Positions 55,796-62,788 of a DNA stretch of 64,000 bases are shown in pieces (within the stretch, counting starts at the first letter, position 1; the number at the start of each line of letters is the position of its first letter). The DNA is taken from assembly GCA_022241475.1 (NCBI GenBank), contig JAKOMT010000006.1, positions 73,780 to 137,779 on the forward strand. Reading direction: 5' to 3'. The notes beneath the pieces were generated by a model. That model had not been told where the DNA came from. It searched no databases and was given only the letters and a program-made list of their open reading frames with translations. The position numbers were made by a program, and so were the translations under genes. Source of the DNA: Microvirga sp. Lineage in GTDB: Bacteria; Pseudomonadota; Alphaproteobacteria; Rhizobiales; Beijerinckiaceae.

Positions 55796-56377
55796 ATGGC
55801 CCTCGACCACGCGCCCGCCGTCTCCGAACTGCCGGGGCGCGGCGCGTCGTTCGGACAGATGTTCCTCTGCTGGCTGTGGATCGGCGCCACCGGCTTCGGC
55901 GGCGTCCTCCCGATCGTCGTCTATGAGCTGGTCACCAAGCGCCGCTGGGTGACGCAGGACGAATTCACGGAGATGCTGGCGCTCTGCCAGGTGCTTCCCG
56001 GCCCCAACATCGTCAATTTCGCCGTCGTCTTCGGCATGCGCGCGTCCGGATGGCGTGGCCTCGTCGCCTGTCTCGGCGGTCTTCTCGCCGTGCCTATGGT
56101 CGCCGTCATGACGCTCGCGACGGTGCACGCCGCCTTCGCCGAAATCGACGCCGTGCGCTCGGCCATCGCGGCGGTCGCGGCGGCAGCGGCCGGGCTCGTC
56201 CTCGGCGTCACCCTCAAGCTTCTCTGGCCCTTGCGTCGTCGCCCGTACGCCGTCGTCACCGTCGTCGCGGGCGTGACGGCCATCGTCGGTCTGCGCGCGC
56301 CGCTGATCTGGACGCTGGCGGCGCTCGTTCCGTTGACGATCGCGCTGACCCTCTGGGAGATGCGTCGCGATGGATGA
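55796..56377 (+). CDS. Chromate transporter family protein, first half (CHR)
   Basis: A 193-residue single-domain CHR protein with about six helices: GQMFLCWLWIGATGFGGVLPIVVYELV and LCQVLPGPNIVNFAVVFGMRASGW are the family's conserved segments (short pieces: GATGFGGVLP and QVLPGPNIVNF). Two-gene CHR transporters form heterodimers; the second half overlaps its end by eight bases. CHR proteins expel chromate, which resembles sulfate; here they are in a carboxylate operon, so another oxyanion may be the substrate. Confidence 0.92.
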   Translation: MALDHAPAVSELPGRGASFGQMFLCWLWIGATGFGGVLPIVVYELVTKRRWVTQDEFTEMLALCQVLPGPNIVNFAVVFGMRASGWRGLVACLGGLLAVPMVAVMTLATVHAAFAEIDAVRSAIAAVAAAAAGLVLGVTLKLLWPLRRRPYAVVTVVAGVTAIVGLRAPLIWTLAALVPLTIALTLWEMRRDG

Positions 56378-56894
56378 GCCGCTGCGCCAGCTGGTCGTCT
56401 TCCTCGCGACCCAGTCGCTCCTCGCCATCGGCGGGGTCTATGTCGTACTGGCCGAACTTCACCGGGTGGTGGTCTCGGTCAACGGATGGCTGACGGACGA
56501 GGAGTTCACGGCGCTGTTCGCCGTGGCGCAGGCGTCGCCCGGGCCGAACATGCTGTTCGTGACGCTCATCGGCTGGAAGATCGCGGGCGTCGGCGGCGGG
56601 ATCGCGGCGACGACGGCGTTCATCGCGCCGGCCGTGATCGCCGCCGCGAGCGCCGCGCGCATGTGGGTGGCGTGGGGCGAGGCGCGCTGGTTCCGCCTCC
56701 TGCGGCGCGCGCTCGTGCCCCTGACCGTGGGCCTGATGCTGGCGAGCGCCTGGCTCTTCATCCTCTCGGCGGCGCCGACATGGGCGCGCCTCGCGGTGGT
56801 CGCGGCCGCGGCGGGCCTTTCGCTGACGACGCGGCTTCCGCCCATCGCCATTCTCGCCGCCGCAGCCTGTCTCGGGGCTATGGGCCTCGTCTGA
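56370..56894 (+). CDS. Chromate transporter family protein, second half (CHR)
   Basis: The 174-residue partner of the upstream CHR half. It begins with FLATQSLLAIGGVYVVLAELH and has FAVAQASPGPNMLFVTLIGWKIAG, the second-half version of the PGPN motif. Last gene of the rightward unit; it converges with the HpcH/HpaI aldolase gene two bases away. Confidence 0.9.
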   Translation: MDEPLRQLVVFLATQSLLAIGGVYVVLAELHRVVVSVNGWLTDEEFTALFAVAQASPGPNMLFVTLIGWKIAGVGGGIAATTAFIAPAVIAAASAARMWVAWGEARWFRLLRRALVPLTVGLMLASAWLFILSAAPTWARLAVVAAAAGLSLTTRLPPIAILAAAACLGAMGLV

Positions 56895-56896
56895 TC

Positions 56897-57685
56897 TCAG
56901 CCTTCGTTCAAAGCCGCGTTGAGCCTCTTGGTCCAGTCCGCCGCGGCGGAGGCGAGGAAGCTGATGTCGGTCTGCGTGGTCAGGAAGCGCGCCCCCTTTC
57001 GGATCGCCGCCGCCTGTCGGCCGACGTCCCGGTTGCCGCCGCAGCCTGCCGTCTTGCCGAAGCGCGCGCAGGCCGCGTTCACCCGCTCCTGCGCGGCGAT
57101 GATGTCGGGATGATCGAACTGGCCGGGCATTCCCATGTTCACGAGCAGGTCGTTCGTGCCGACATGGATCACGTCGACGCCCGGCACGGCCGCGATCTTC
57201 TCGACGTTCTCGAGTCCCTCGACCGTCTCGATCATGCACACGACGAGCGTCGCCTCGTTGATCGCCGGGATCGCCTGCGCGAGCGGCAGGGGGGCGTAGT
57301 CGAACATCGGATAGCCGCCCGTGACCGAGCGCTTGCCGAGCGGCGCGAACTTGCAGATCTCCACCGCGTGGCGCGCCTGCTCCTCGGTGTTGACGTCCGG
57401 GTAGACGATCCCCGTCACGCCGTTATCGAGGAGGAGCGAGACGTCCGGATCGTCGATCGAGCGCACCCGCACCACCGGCGCGATGCCGATGGCGAGCGCC
57501 GTCTGCGCCATGTTGGACAGGGTCTCGACGTTGAAGATCGAGTGCTGGATGTCGATGAAGATGAAGTCGTGCCCCGTCGTCTTCGCGATGCGCGCGATGT
57601 CGGGCGAGCGGGCGAGCCGCACGCTGATGCCGAGCGCCGGCTCGCCGCGCGCGAGCTTCTCCTTGAGCGGATTCCTGAATTCCAT
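56897..57685 (-). CDS. HpcH/HpaI-family aldolase or CoA lyase
   Basis: A 262-residue TIM-barrel class II aldolase: ISVRLARSPDIARIAKTTGHDFIFIDIQHS at the start (short piece GHDFIFIDIQH), VVRVRSIDDPDVSLLLDNGVTGIVYPDVNT with the catalytic Arg, MIETVEGLENVEKIAAVPGVDVIHVGTNDL with the metal-binding Glu and Asp. Members split 4-hydroxy-2-oxo acids into pyruvate plus aldehyde, or cleave beta-hydroxyacyl-CoA such as malyl-CoA. As it follows a CoA ligase and an acyl-CoA dehydrogenase-like gene, both remain possible. Confidence 0.9.
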   Translation of the reverse strand: MEFRNPLKEKLARGEPALGISVRLARSPDIARIAKTTGHDFIFIDIQHSIFNVETLSNMAQTALAIGIAPVVRVRSIDDPDVSLLLDNGVTGIVYPDVNTEEQARHAVEICKFAPLGKRSVTGGYPMFDYAPLPLAQAIPAINEATLVVCMIETVEGLENVEKIAAVPGVDVIHVGTNDLLVNMGMPGQFDHPDIIAAQERVNAACARFGKTAGCGGNRDVGRQAAAIRKGARFLTTQTDISFLASAAADWTKRLNAALNEG

Positions 57686-57696
57686 GATTTTTCCCC

Positions 57697-58866
57697 TTAA
57701 TCCGCCAGTAGCCGGCCGAGCACGCCGTCGCCCGCGTCGTCGTCCGCCATGAGTCTCTTTCCGATGAGATCGCGCAGCGTCTCCGACGAGCCGCCGCCGA
57801 GCGAGCCGTAACGTGCGCCGCGATAGAGCCGCGAGACGAGGTACTCGTCGGTAAAGCCGAAGCCGCCATGCACCTGCACGGCCTCCGACGTCACGCGCAG
57901 CGACATCTCGTTGCAGAACACCTTGGCCGTGGCCGCGAGGAAGGGGTCCGGGAACGGGTTCGCGCTGGCGCAGGCCCGATAGAGCAGGCCGCGCGCCGCC
58001 TCGATATCCTTGTACATGTCGGCGAGCTTCCAGCGCATGCCCTGGAAGGCCCCGATCTGGCGTCCGAACGCGGTGCGGTCCTTGGCGTAGGCGAGAGCCG
58101 CGTCGAAGGCGCCTTCGGCCAGGCCGAGAGAGATCGACGGATTGAGGCAGCGCTGCGTGTTGAAGGCTGACAGCAGTTGGCGCATGCCGTCGCGCTCGAT
58201 CACGAGGTTCTCGCGCGGCAGCTCGACATTCTCGAATTGCACCTCGTGCAGGTTCTCGCCGCCCATCGTGTGGTAATTGCCCGTGACGGTCAGGCCCGGC
58301 GTTCCGGCCTCGACGAGGACGCAGCCGATGCCCTCGCGACCCGGCGCGCCGTCGACGCGCGTGAAGACGACGAACATCGCCGCCTCGGGGGCGCGGGAGA
58401 TCAGCGTCTTGACGCCGTTGACGACGACGCGGTCGCCCTTGATCTGTGTGTTGGTCTTGTAGTTCGGCACGTCGGTGCCGGCGTGCGGCTCGGTCATGCA
58501 GATGGCGAGCATGTTCTCGCCGCTGACGACGCCCGGAAGGATGCGATCCTTGATCGAGGCCGGCGCGTAGGTCGAGATCACGCGCGTCTGCACGCCGACC
58601 TCGCCGAGCACCGCCATCGCCGTGACGTAGCAGCCCTTGGCGATCTCTTCGAGGACGAGCGCTGTGTCGAGAACCGGCAGGCCGAGCCCGCCGTATTCCT
58701 CGGGAACCGCCATGCCGAGAACGCCGAGCTCGGCGAGTTCGCGCACGTTCTCCCAAGGGAAGGTTCCGTCCATCCATTTCAGGCCGCGATGGATGAAGCG
58801 GTCCTGCGTCAGGTCGCGGACGCTCTCGATCATGCGCCGCTGTTCGGGATTCAGTTCGATTTTCAT
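57697..58866 (-). CDS. Acyl-CoA dehydrogenase homologue without catalytic base; possible sulfinyl-CoA desulfinase
   Basis: The 389-residue protein has the complete acyl-CoA dehydrogenase fold, with ICMTEPHAGTDVPNYKT (FAD site) and TAFGRQIGAFQGMRWKLADMY. The catalytic Glu in the C-terminal loop (MCAD type, xEGTSEIQR) is Gly358 in LGGGSSETLR, and the alternative Glu on helix G (IVD type) is Gln238 in NTQRCLNPSISLG. Neither known base is present. QRCLN with that Gln is the signature I recall for 3-sulfinopropionyl-CoA desulfinases of Advenella, ACAD homologues that remove sulfite. Its start overlaps the SucD-like gene by four bases, the same partner as in that pathway. General ACAD membership is secure; the desulfinase role is a hypothesis. 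Confidence 0.85.
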   Translation of the reverse strand: MKIELNPEQRRMIESVRDLTQDRFIHRGLKWMDGTFPWENVRELAELGVLGMAVPEEYGGLGLPVLDTALVLEEIAKGCYVTAMAVLGEVGVQTRVISTYAPASIKDRILPGVVSGENMLAICMTEPHAGTDVPNYKTNTQIKGDRVVVNGVKTLISRAPEAAMFVVFTRVDGAPGREGIGCVLVEAGTPGLTVTGNYHTMGGENLHEVQFENVELPRENLVIERDGMRQLLSAFNTQRCLNPSISLGLAEGAFDAALAYAKDRTAFGRQIGAFQGMRWKLADMYKDIEAARGLLYRACASANPFPDPFLAATAKVFCNEMSLRVTSEAVQVHGGFGFTDEYLVSRLYRGARYGSLGGGSSETLRDLIGKRLMADDDAGDGVLGRLLAD

Positions 58867-59765
58867 GGCTGGCCTTTCAGGTCTTTTTCCACCGCGTCGA
58901 CGAGCGGGCCGATGGCGTCGAAGACATGCACGCCCGCCGCGCGCAGGGCCGTGGTCTTGGAGGCGAGCGTTCCGCGCCCGCCGGAAACGATCGCGCCGGC
59001 GTGGCCCATGGTGACGCCCTCGGGCGCCTCCGACCCGGCGAGGATGGCGAAGACCGGCTTGCCGATCGGCTCGCGCAGGAGCGCCTCGGCGAGGTCTTCC
59101 TCTTCCTCGCCCCCGATTTCGCCGATGATGACGACGGCGCGCGTGGCGGCGTGATCGCGAAACATCGGCGCGAGGTCGGGAAAGCGGGCGCCCTTCACCG
59201 GATCGCCGCCGACGCCGATCCATGCCGACTGGCCGAGCCCGCGCTGAACAAGGCGACGGCCGGTTTCGTATGACAGCGTGCCGCTCTTCGACCAGATCGC
59301 GACGGAGCCCGGGGCCAGCGCGACGTCCGGGAGAAACCCGAGTTTGATGCGGCCTGGCACCGCGAGGCCGGGCGTCGAGGCTCCGATCCAGACGGCGCCG
59401 GCCTCGTCGACGGCCCGCCGGGCGCGCACCGCGTCATGTACGGGCATGCCCTCCGTCACCGTAACGACGAGCTTGAGCCCGGCCGCCAGCGCGTCGAGGA
59501 TGGCGGGCAGGACGGAGAGGGGCGGCACCATGACGATGCTCGCCTCAGCGCCGGTCGCCGCGACGGCCGAGGCGCAGTCCGGAAAGATCGGCAGGCCCTC
59601 GTCCTCGCCGGACTTGCCCGGCGAGACGCCGGCGACGATCTGCGTGCCGTGGCCGCGCATCAGGCGAATATGCATCCGCGCCGCGCGGCCGGTGGCGCCC
59701 TGCACGATGACGCGCGGAGGGGGGAGGGCGGCATCGACGACGCGTCTCAGGATCGCGTCACGCAT
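58863..59765 (-). CDS. Succinyl-CoA synthetase alpha-like CoA ligase subunit
   Basis: A 300-residue SucD homologue: VIVQGATGRAARMHIRLMRGHGTQIVAGVSPGK at the CoA-binding N-terminus (short piece VQGATGRAARMH), GPCPGLI-equivalent ASTPGLAVPG, and the phosphohistidine site GVTMGHAGAIVSGG. It forms an ADP-forming acid-CoA ligase with the SucC-like subunit, whose gene overlaps its start by eight bases. Sequence is diverged from housekeeping SucD, so the substrate may be another dicarboxylate, such as malate, or 3-sulfinopropionate. Confidence 0.9.
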   Translation of the reverse strand: MRDAILRRVVDAALPPPRVIVQGATGRAARMHIRLMRGHGTQIVAGVSPGKSGEDEGLPIFPDCASAVAATGAEASIVMVPPLSVLPAILDALAAGLKLVVTVTEGMPVHDAVRARRAVDEAGAVWIGASTPGLAVPGRIKLGFLPDVALAPGSVAIWSKSGTLSYETGRRLVQRGLGQSAWIGVGGDPVKGARFPDLAPMFRDHAATRAVVIIGEIGGEEEEDLAEALLREPIGKPVFAILAGSEAPEGVTMGHAGAIVSGGRGTLASKTTALRAAGVHVFDAIGPLVDAVEKDLKGQP

Positions 59766-60918
59766 GCTGGCCTCCTGCAGTGTGTACGCCCGCGGTAGCG
59801 CAGAGATCGACGGCTTTCTCCAGATCGCGCTCGATCATCACGGGCAGGCCGGATTCGCGCAGGATCACCTCCGCCCTGTCCTCGCCGTTTCCGGCGAGCC
59901 TCACGACGATCGGTAAGCGCATGTCGGGCGAAGCGCGAAGCGCGGTGACGAGGAGTTCCGCGAACTGGCCGAGATCGGTGATGCCGGCGAAGATGTTCAC
60001 GAGCACGCAACGCATGCGCGGCCCGTTCGAAATGCGCCGCAGCGCCTCGATCAGGCGCGAGGGGTCGCCGCGCATGCCGCCGGAGCGGATGTCGCAAAAG
60101 TTGAAGGGGCGCAGGCCCTTGGCGATCATCTCGTCGATGAGCTTCATCGAGAGGCCGGCGCCCGTGGTCACGAGGCCGATTTCGCCGTCGGGATCGACCA
60201 CGACGAGATCGTAGCCGTGCACCTTCTTGAAGGACGCGTCGGGATAGGATTCGGGCTTCTCGTCCACGAGCGCCGCGATCTCCGGCTGGCGCACGATGGC
60301 GTTCTCGTCGGCGACGAAGCGCATGTCGCCGGCGACCCAGCGGCCGTCCGGCAGGACGAAGAGCGGGTTGATCTCGACGAGCAGCGCGTCCATTTCGCAG
60401 AAGGCGCGCGCGCAGATGGCGCCGGCTTCGCGGATCGGTGTTCGCAGCGCTTCCGGAAGACGCTCCGCGAGTTCGTGGACTGCGGCTTCGATCGCTTCGG
60501 GCGTGAGATCGGCGAAGGCGCGAGGCAGGTCGTCGCCGGCGGCCTCGACATCGACGCCGCCGCGATCGGTGGCCATGACGATCACCTGTCCGCGTCCCGC
60601 GTCGAGCGAGAGCCCGAGATAGGCCTCGACCGCGCCCGACACGGCGGCTTCGATGCGCACGCCGCGCGGGTCGTGGCCCTTGATGCGCAGCGTCGCCAGA
60701 TCGGCGCAGGCGGCTTCCAACTCCGCACGGTCGCGGCACAGGCGCACGCCCCCCGCCTTGCCCCGTCCGCCCGTGGCGACCTGCGATTTCGCGATCCAGG
60801 GTCCCGAGCCCGGCAGCGTCGCCGGCGGTGGCGCGCCGGGCGCGATCAGGACGCCCTCCGGTATCGGCAGCCCACGCGCCGCGAGCAGCGCCTTGCCGTC
60901 GTGTTCAAGCAGTAGCAT
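59758..60918 (-). CDS. Succinyl-CoA synthetase beta-like CoA ligase subunit
   Basis: The 386-residue SucC homologue with an ATP-grasp domain (VATGGRGKAGGV, LVEINPLFVLPDG) and a C-terminal CoA-ligase domain (FCDIRSGGMRGDPSRL, VNIFAGITDLGQF). First gene of a tightly packed leftward unit: sucC-like, sucD-like, ACAD homologue, HpcH/HpaI aldolase. It is divergent from the Ldh gene, with a shared operator in between. Confidence 0.92.
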   Translation of the reverse strand: MLLLEHDGKALLAARGLPIPEGVLIAPGAPPPATLPGSGPWIAKSQVATGGRGKAGGVRLCRDRAELEAACADLATLRIKGHDPRGVRIEAAVSGAVEAYLGLSLDAGRGQVIVMATDRGGVDVEAAGDDLPRAFADLTPEAIEAAVHELAERLPEALRTPIREAGAICARAFCEMDALLVEINPLFVLPDGRWVAGDMRFVADENAIVRQPEIAALVDEKPESYPDASFKKVHGYDLVVVDPDGEIGLVTTGAGLSMKLIDEMIAKGLRPFNFCDIRSGGMRGDPSRLIEALRRISNGPRMRCVLVNIFAGITDLGQFAELLVTALRASPDMRLPIVVRLAGNGEDRAEVILRESGLPVMIERDLEKAVDLCATAGVHTAGGQHA

Positions 60919-60945
60919 TGCGTTTCCTCACCTTTTGCATTCTTG

Positions 60946-60964
60946 TGTATACGCCTGTGTGCAG
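60946..60964. promoter_or_regulatory. Operator of the divergent sucC-like / ldh promoter
   Basis: TGTATACGCCTGTGTGCAG; its 16-base core (60949-60964) matches the tct operator (51849-51864) at 13 positions. On the minus strand a TTTGAC (60968-60973) and a TATACA fit a promoter for the sucC-like gene, with the operator between them. Confidence 0.6.
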
Positions 60965-61046
60965 ACGGTCAAACCACGGGAGGCTTGATTGCATCCCAAA
61001 ATATGCAAGCGTATCCATTGGCGATAACGCACAGGGAGGGTGAGCG

Positions 61047-62111
61047 ATGAACGATGTGACGCGCCTTGGTCGGGACGAGGCGGAAACATTCGCGGCGAGC
61101 CTGTTCGCGGCTCACGGAGTGCCGGAATCCGACGCCCGGACGGTCGGGCGCTGCCTCGTCAGAGCGGATCTGCGCGGCGTCGACACGCACGGCATCGTGC
61201 GCATGCCGATCTATCTCGAACGCCTCGACAAGGGGCTCGTCACGGCCGCTCCCGTTCTCGCGCCGAAGCGCGTCGCGCCTGCGGCGGCTCAGCTCGACGG
61301 GCAGAACGGGCTGGGATTCGTCGTCGCCACGCGGGCCGTCGAGGAGGCGATCGCGATCGCGCAGGAGAACGGCGTGGGCCTGGTCGGCGTGTCGCGCTCG
61401 ACCCATTTCGGCATGGCGGCCTGCTATCTGCTGCAGGCGCTCGAGGCCGGATACGCCGCGCTCGTCTTCACCAACGCCTCGCGCGCGATGCCTCCCTGGG
61501 GCGGCCGCGCGGAGCTCCTCGGCACGTCGCCCTTCGGCGCGGCCTTTCCCAATCCGGGCGGCGCGCCGTTTCTGCTCGACATGGCGCCGAGCGTCGCGGC
61601 GCGGGGCAAGATCCGCAAAGCTCAGCGCGAAGGCAAGAGCATTCCCGAAGGCTACGCCCTCGATGAAAACGGCCGCCCGACGACCGATCCCGAGGCGGCC
61701 CTGCGCGGCGTGGTCCTGCCGATCGGCGGTCCGAAGGGCGCGGCGCTGTCGATGCTGATGGACATCGTCGCCGGCGTCCTCACCGGCGCGGCCTTCGCCG
61801 GGAGGGTCGGCAACCAGTACGAGGATTTCGACCGTCCGCAGGACGTCGGCCACACCGTGATCGTCTTCAAGCCCGATCTGTTCATGCCGCGCGAGGTCGT
61901 GACGGAGCGCATGCGCGAACTCGTCGCGACCGTGAAGGAGTCGCCCCTCGCGGAGGGTTTCGACGAGATCCTGATGCCGGGCGAGCCCGAGGCGCGCAAC
62001 GAGGCCCGTCGCCTGGCGGAGGGCATCCCCTATCGCCTCGCCGATCTCGCGCCGCTCGTCGAGATCGCGCAGGCGCGTGGAGTCGCGATTCCGGCTGCGA
62101 TCAGGTCCTAG
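61047..62111 (+). CDS. Malate/lactate dehydrogenase (Ldh_2 family) 2-hydroxyacid dehydrogenase
   Basis: A 354-residue NAD(P)-dependent dehydrogenase of the YlbC/AllD/ComC group, unrelated to classical LDH. Motifs include DLRGVDTHGIVRMPIYLERL, VGVSRSTHFGMAACY (catalytic His), FTNASRAMPPWGG and LLDMAPSVAARGKI. Known members oxidise malate, ureidoglycolate, sulfolactate or imine acids. Its location suggests oxidation of a 2-hydroxy acid from the imported substrate. The 3' end overlaps the convergent methyltransferase gene by 11 bases. Confidence 0.93.
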   Translation: MNDVTRLGRDEAETFAASLFAAHGVPESDARTVGRCLVRADLRGVDTHGIVRMPIYLERLDKGLVTAAPVLAPKRVAPAAAQLDGQNGLGFVVATRAVEEAIAIAQENGVGLVGVSRSTHFGMAACYLLQALEAGYAALVFTNASRAMPPWGGRAELLGTSPFGAAFPNPGGAPFLLDMAPSVAARGKIRKAQREGKSIPEGYALDENGRPTTDPEAALRGVVLPIGGPKGAALSMLMDIVAGVLTGAAFAGRVGNQYEDFDRPQDVGHTVIVFKPDLFMPREVVTERMRELVATVKESPLAEGFDEILMPGEPEARNEARRLAEGIPYRLADLAPLVEIAQARGVAIPAAIRS

Positions 62112-62760
62112 GGCGAGCGAATCGCCAGACGGCGGCGCGCTTGACGTCCGCGTCCTCGAGCGACCTCGTGACGGACACTTCGTATCGCGCCACCGCCTCC
62201 AGGTCCCTGGGCAGATAGGCGCGCCCCGGATCGCCGATGAGGACGAGCGCGCCGCGCGCGTCGACGGCCTTGAGCCAGTCGACGACGCGCGCGGCGGTGT
62301 CGCGCTCGTAGCAGATGTCGCCGGCGAGAACGACGTCCCAGCCCTCGTCCCGCCCGATCAGATCCTCGCGCCGCGTTTCGAGAGAGACGCCGTTTTCGGC
62401 GGCGTTCATTCGGATCGCGGCGATGGCGAAATCGTCGATCTCGGCCGCCTCGACGCGCGCCGCGCCCGCCTTCGCGGCGGCGATCCCGACGAGGCCGGAG
62501 CCCGAGGCGAAGTCGAGCACGCGCTTGCCCGCGACCGTCTGCGGGTTATCCAGGACGTAACGCGCGAGCGCTTGTCCGCCGGCCCAGGCGAAGGCCCAGA
62601 AGGGTGGGGGCAGGCCGATGGCGCCGAGTTCCTCTTCGGTGCTCCGCCAGAGCTCCGTGGCTTCATCGGCGACGCGCAGCCCGATCTCAGGCGCGTGCGG
62701 CGTCGCGACGAGCCGCGTATGCGCGAGGATGAAGCTCTCCGGGTCGCGTATCGTCTCCAT
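62101..62760 (-). CDS. Class I SAM methyltransferase (ETF-beta lysine methyltransferase-like)
   Basis: A 219-residue methyltransferase of the METTL20/seven-beta-strand lysine group: SAM motif VLDFASGSGLVGIAAAKAG, preceded by PPFWAFAWAGGQALARY, and DVVLAGDICYERDTAARV at the active site. Bacterial METTL20 homologues methylate electron-transfer flavoprotein beta. Whether the substrate here is ETF is not shown, but an ACAD homologue is encoded nearby. The start at 62760 has a GGAGA site; 62775 is possible. Confidence 0.82.
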   Translation of the reverse strand: METIRDPESFILAHTRLVATPHAPEIGLRVADEATELWRSTEEELGAIGLPPPFWAFAWAGGQALARYVLDNPQTVAGKRVLDFASGSGLVGIAAAKAGAARVEAAEIDDFAIAAIRMNAAENGVSLETRREDLIGRDEGWDVVLAGDICYERDTAARVVDWLKAVDARGALVLIGDPGRAYLPRDLEAVARYEVSVTRSLEDADVKRAAVWRFARPRT

Positions 62761-62788
62761 CCCGTCTCCAGCCATCGCGCGCCTTGCG

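Noticed and set aside
60999..61014. A third copy of the shared tct/sucC operator near the ldh start (ATGCAAGCGTATCC)
   Set aside because: It resembles the motif only when gaps are allowed, so it is not reported as a site.
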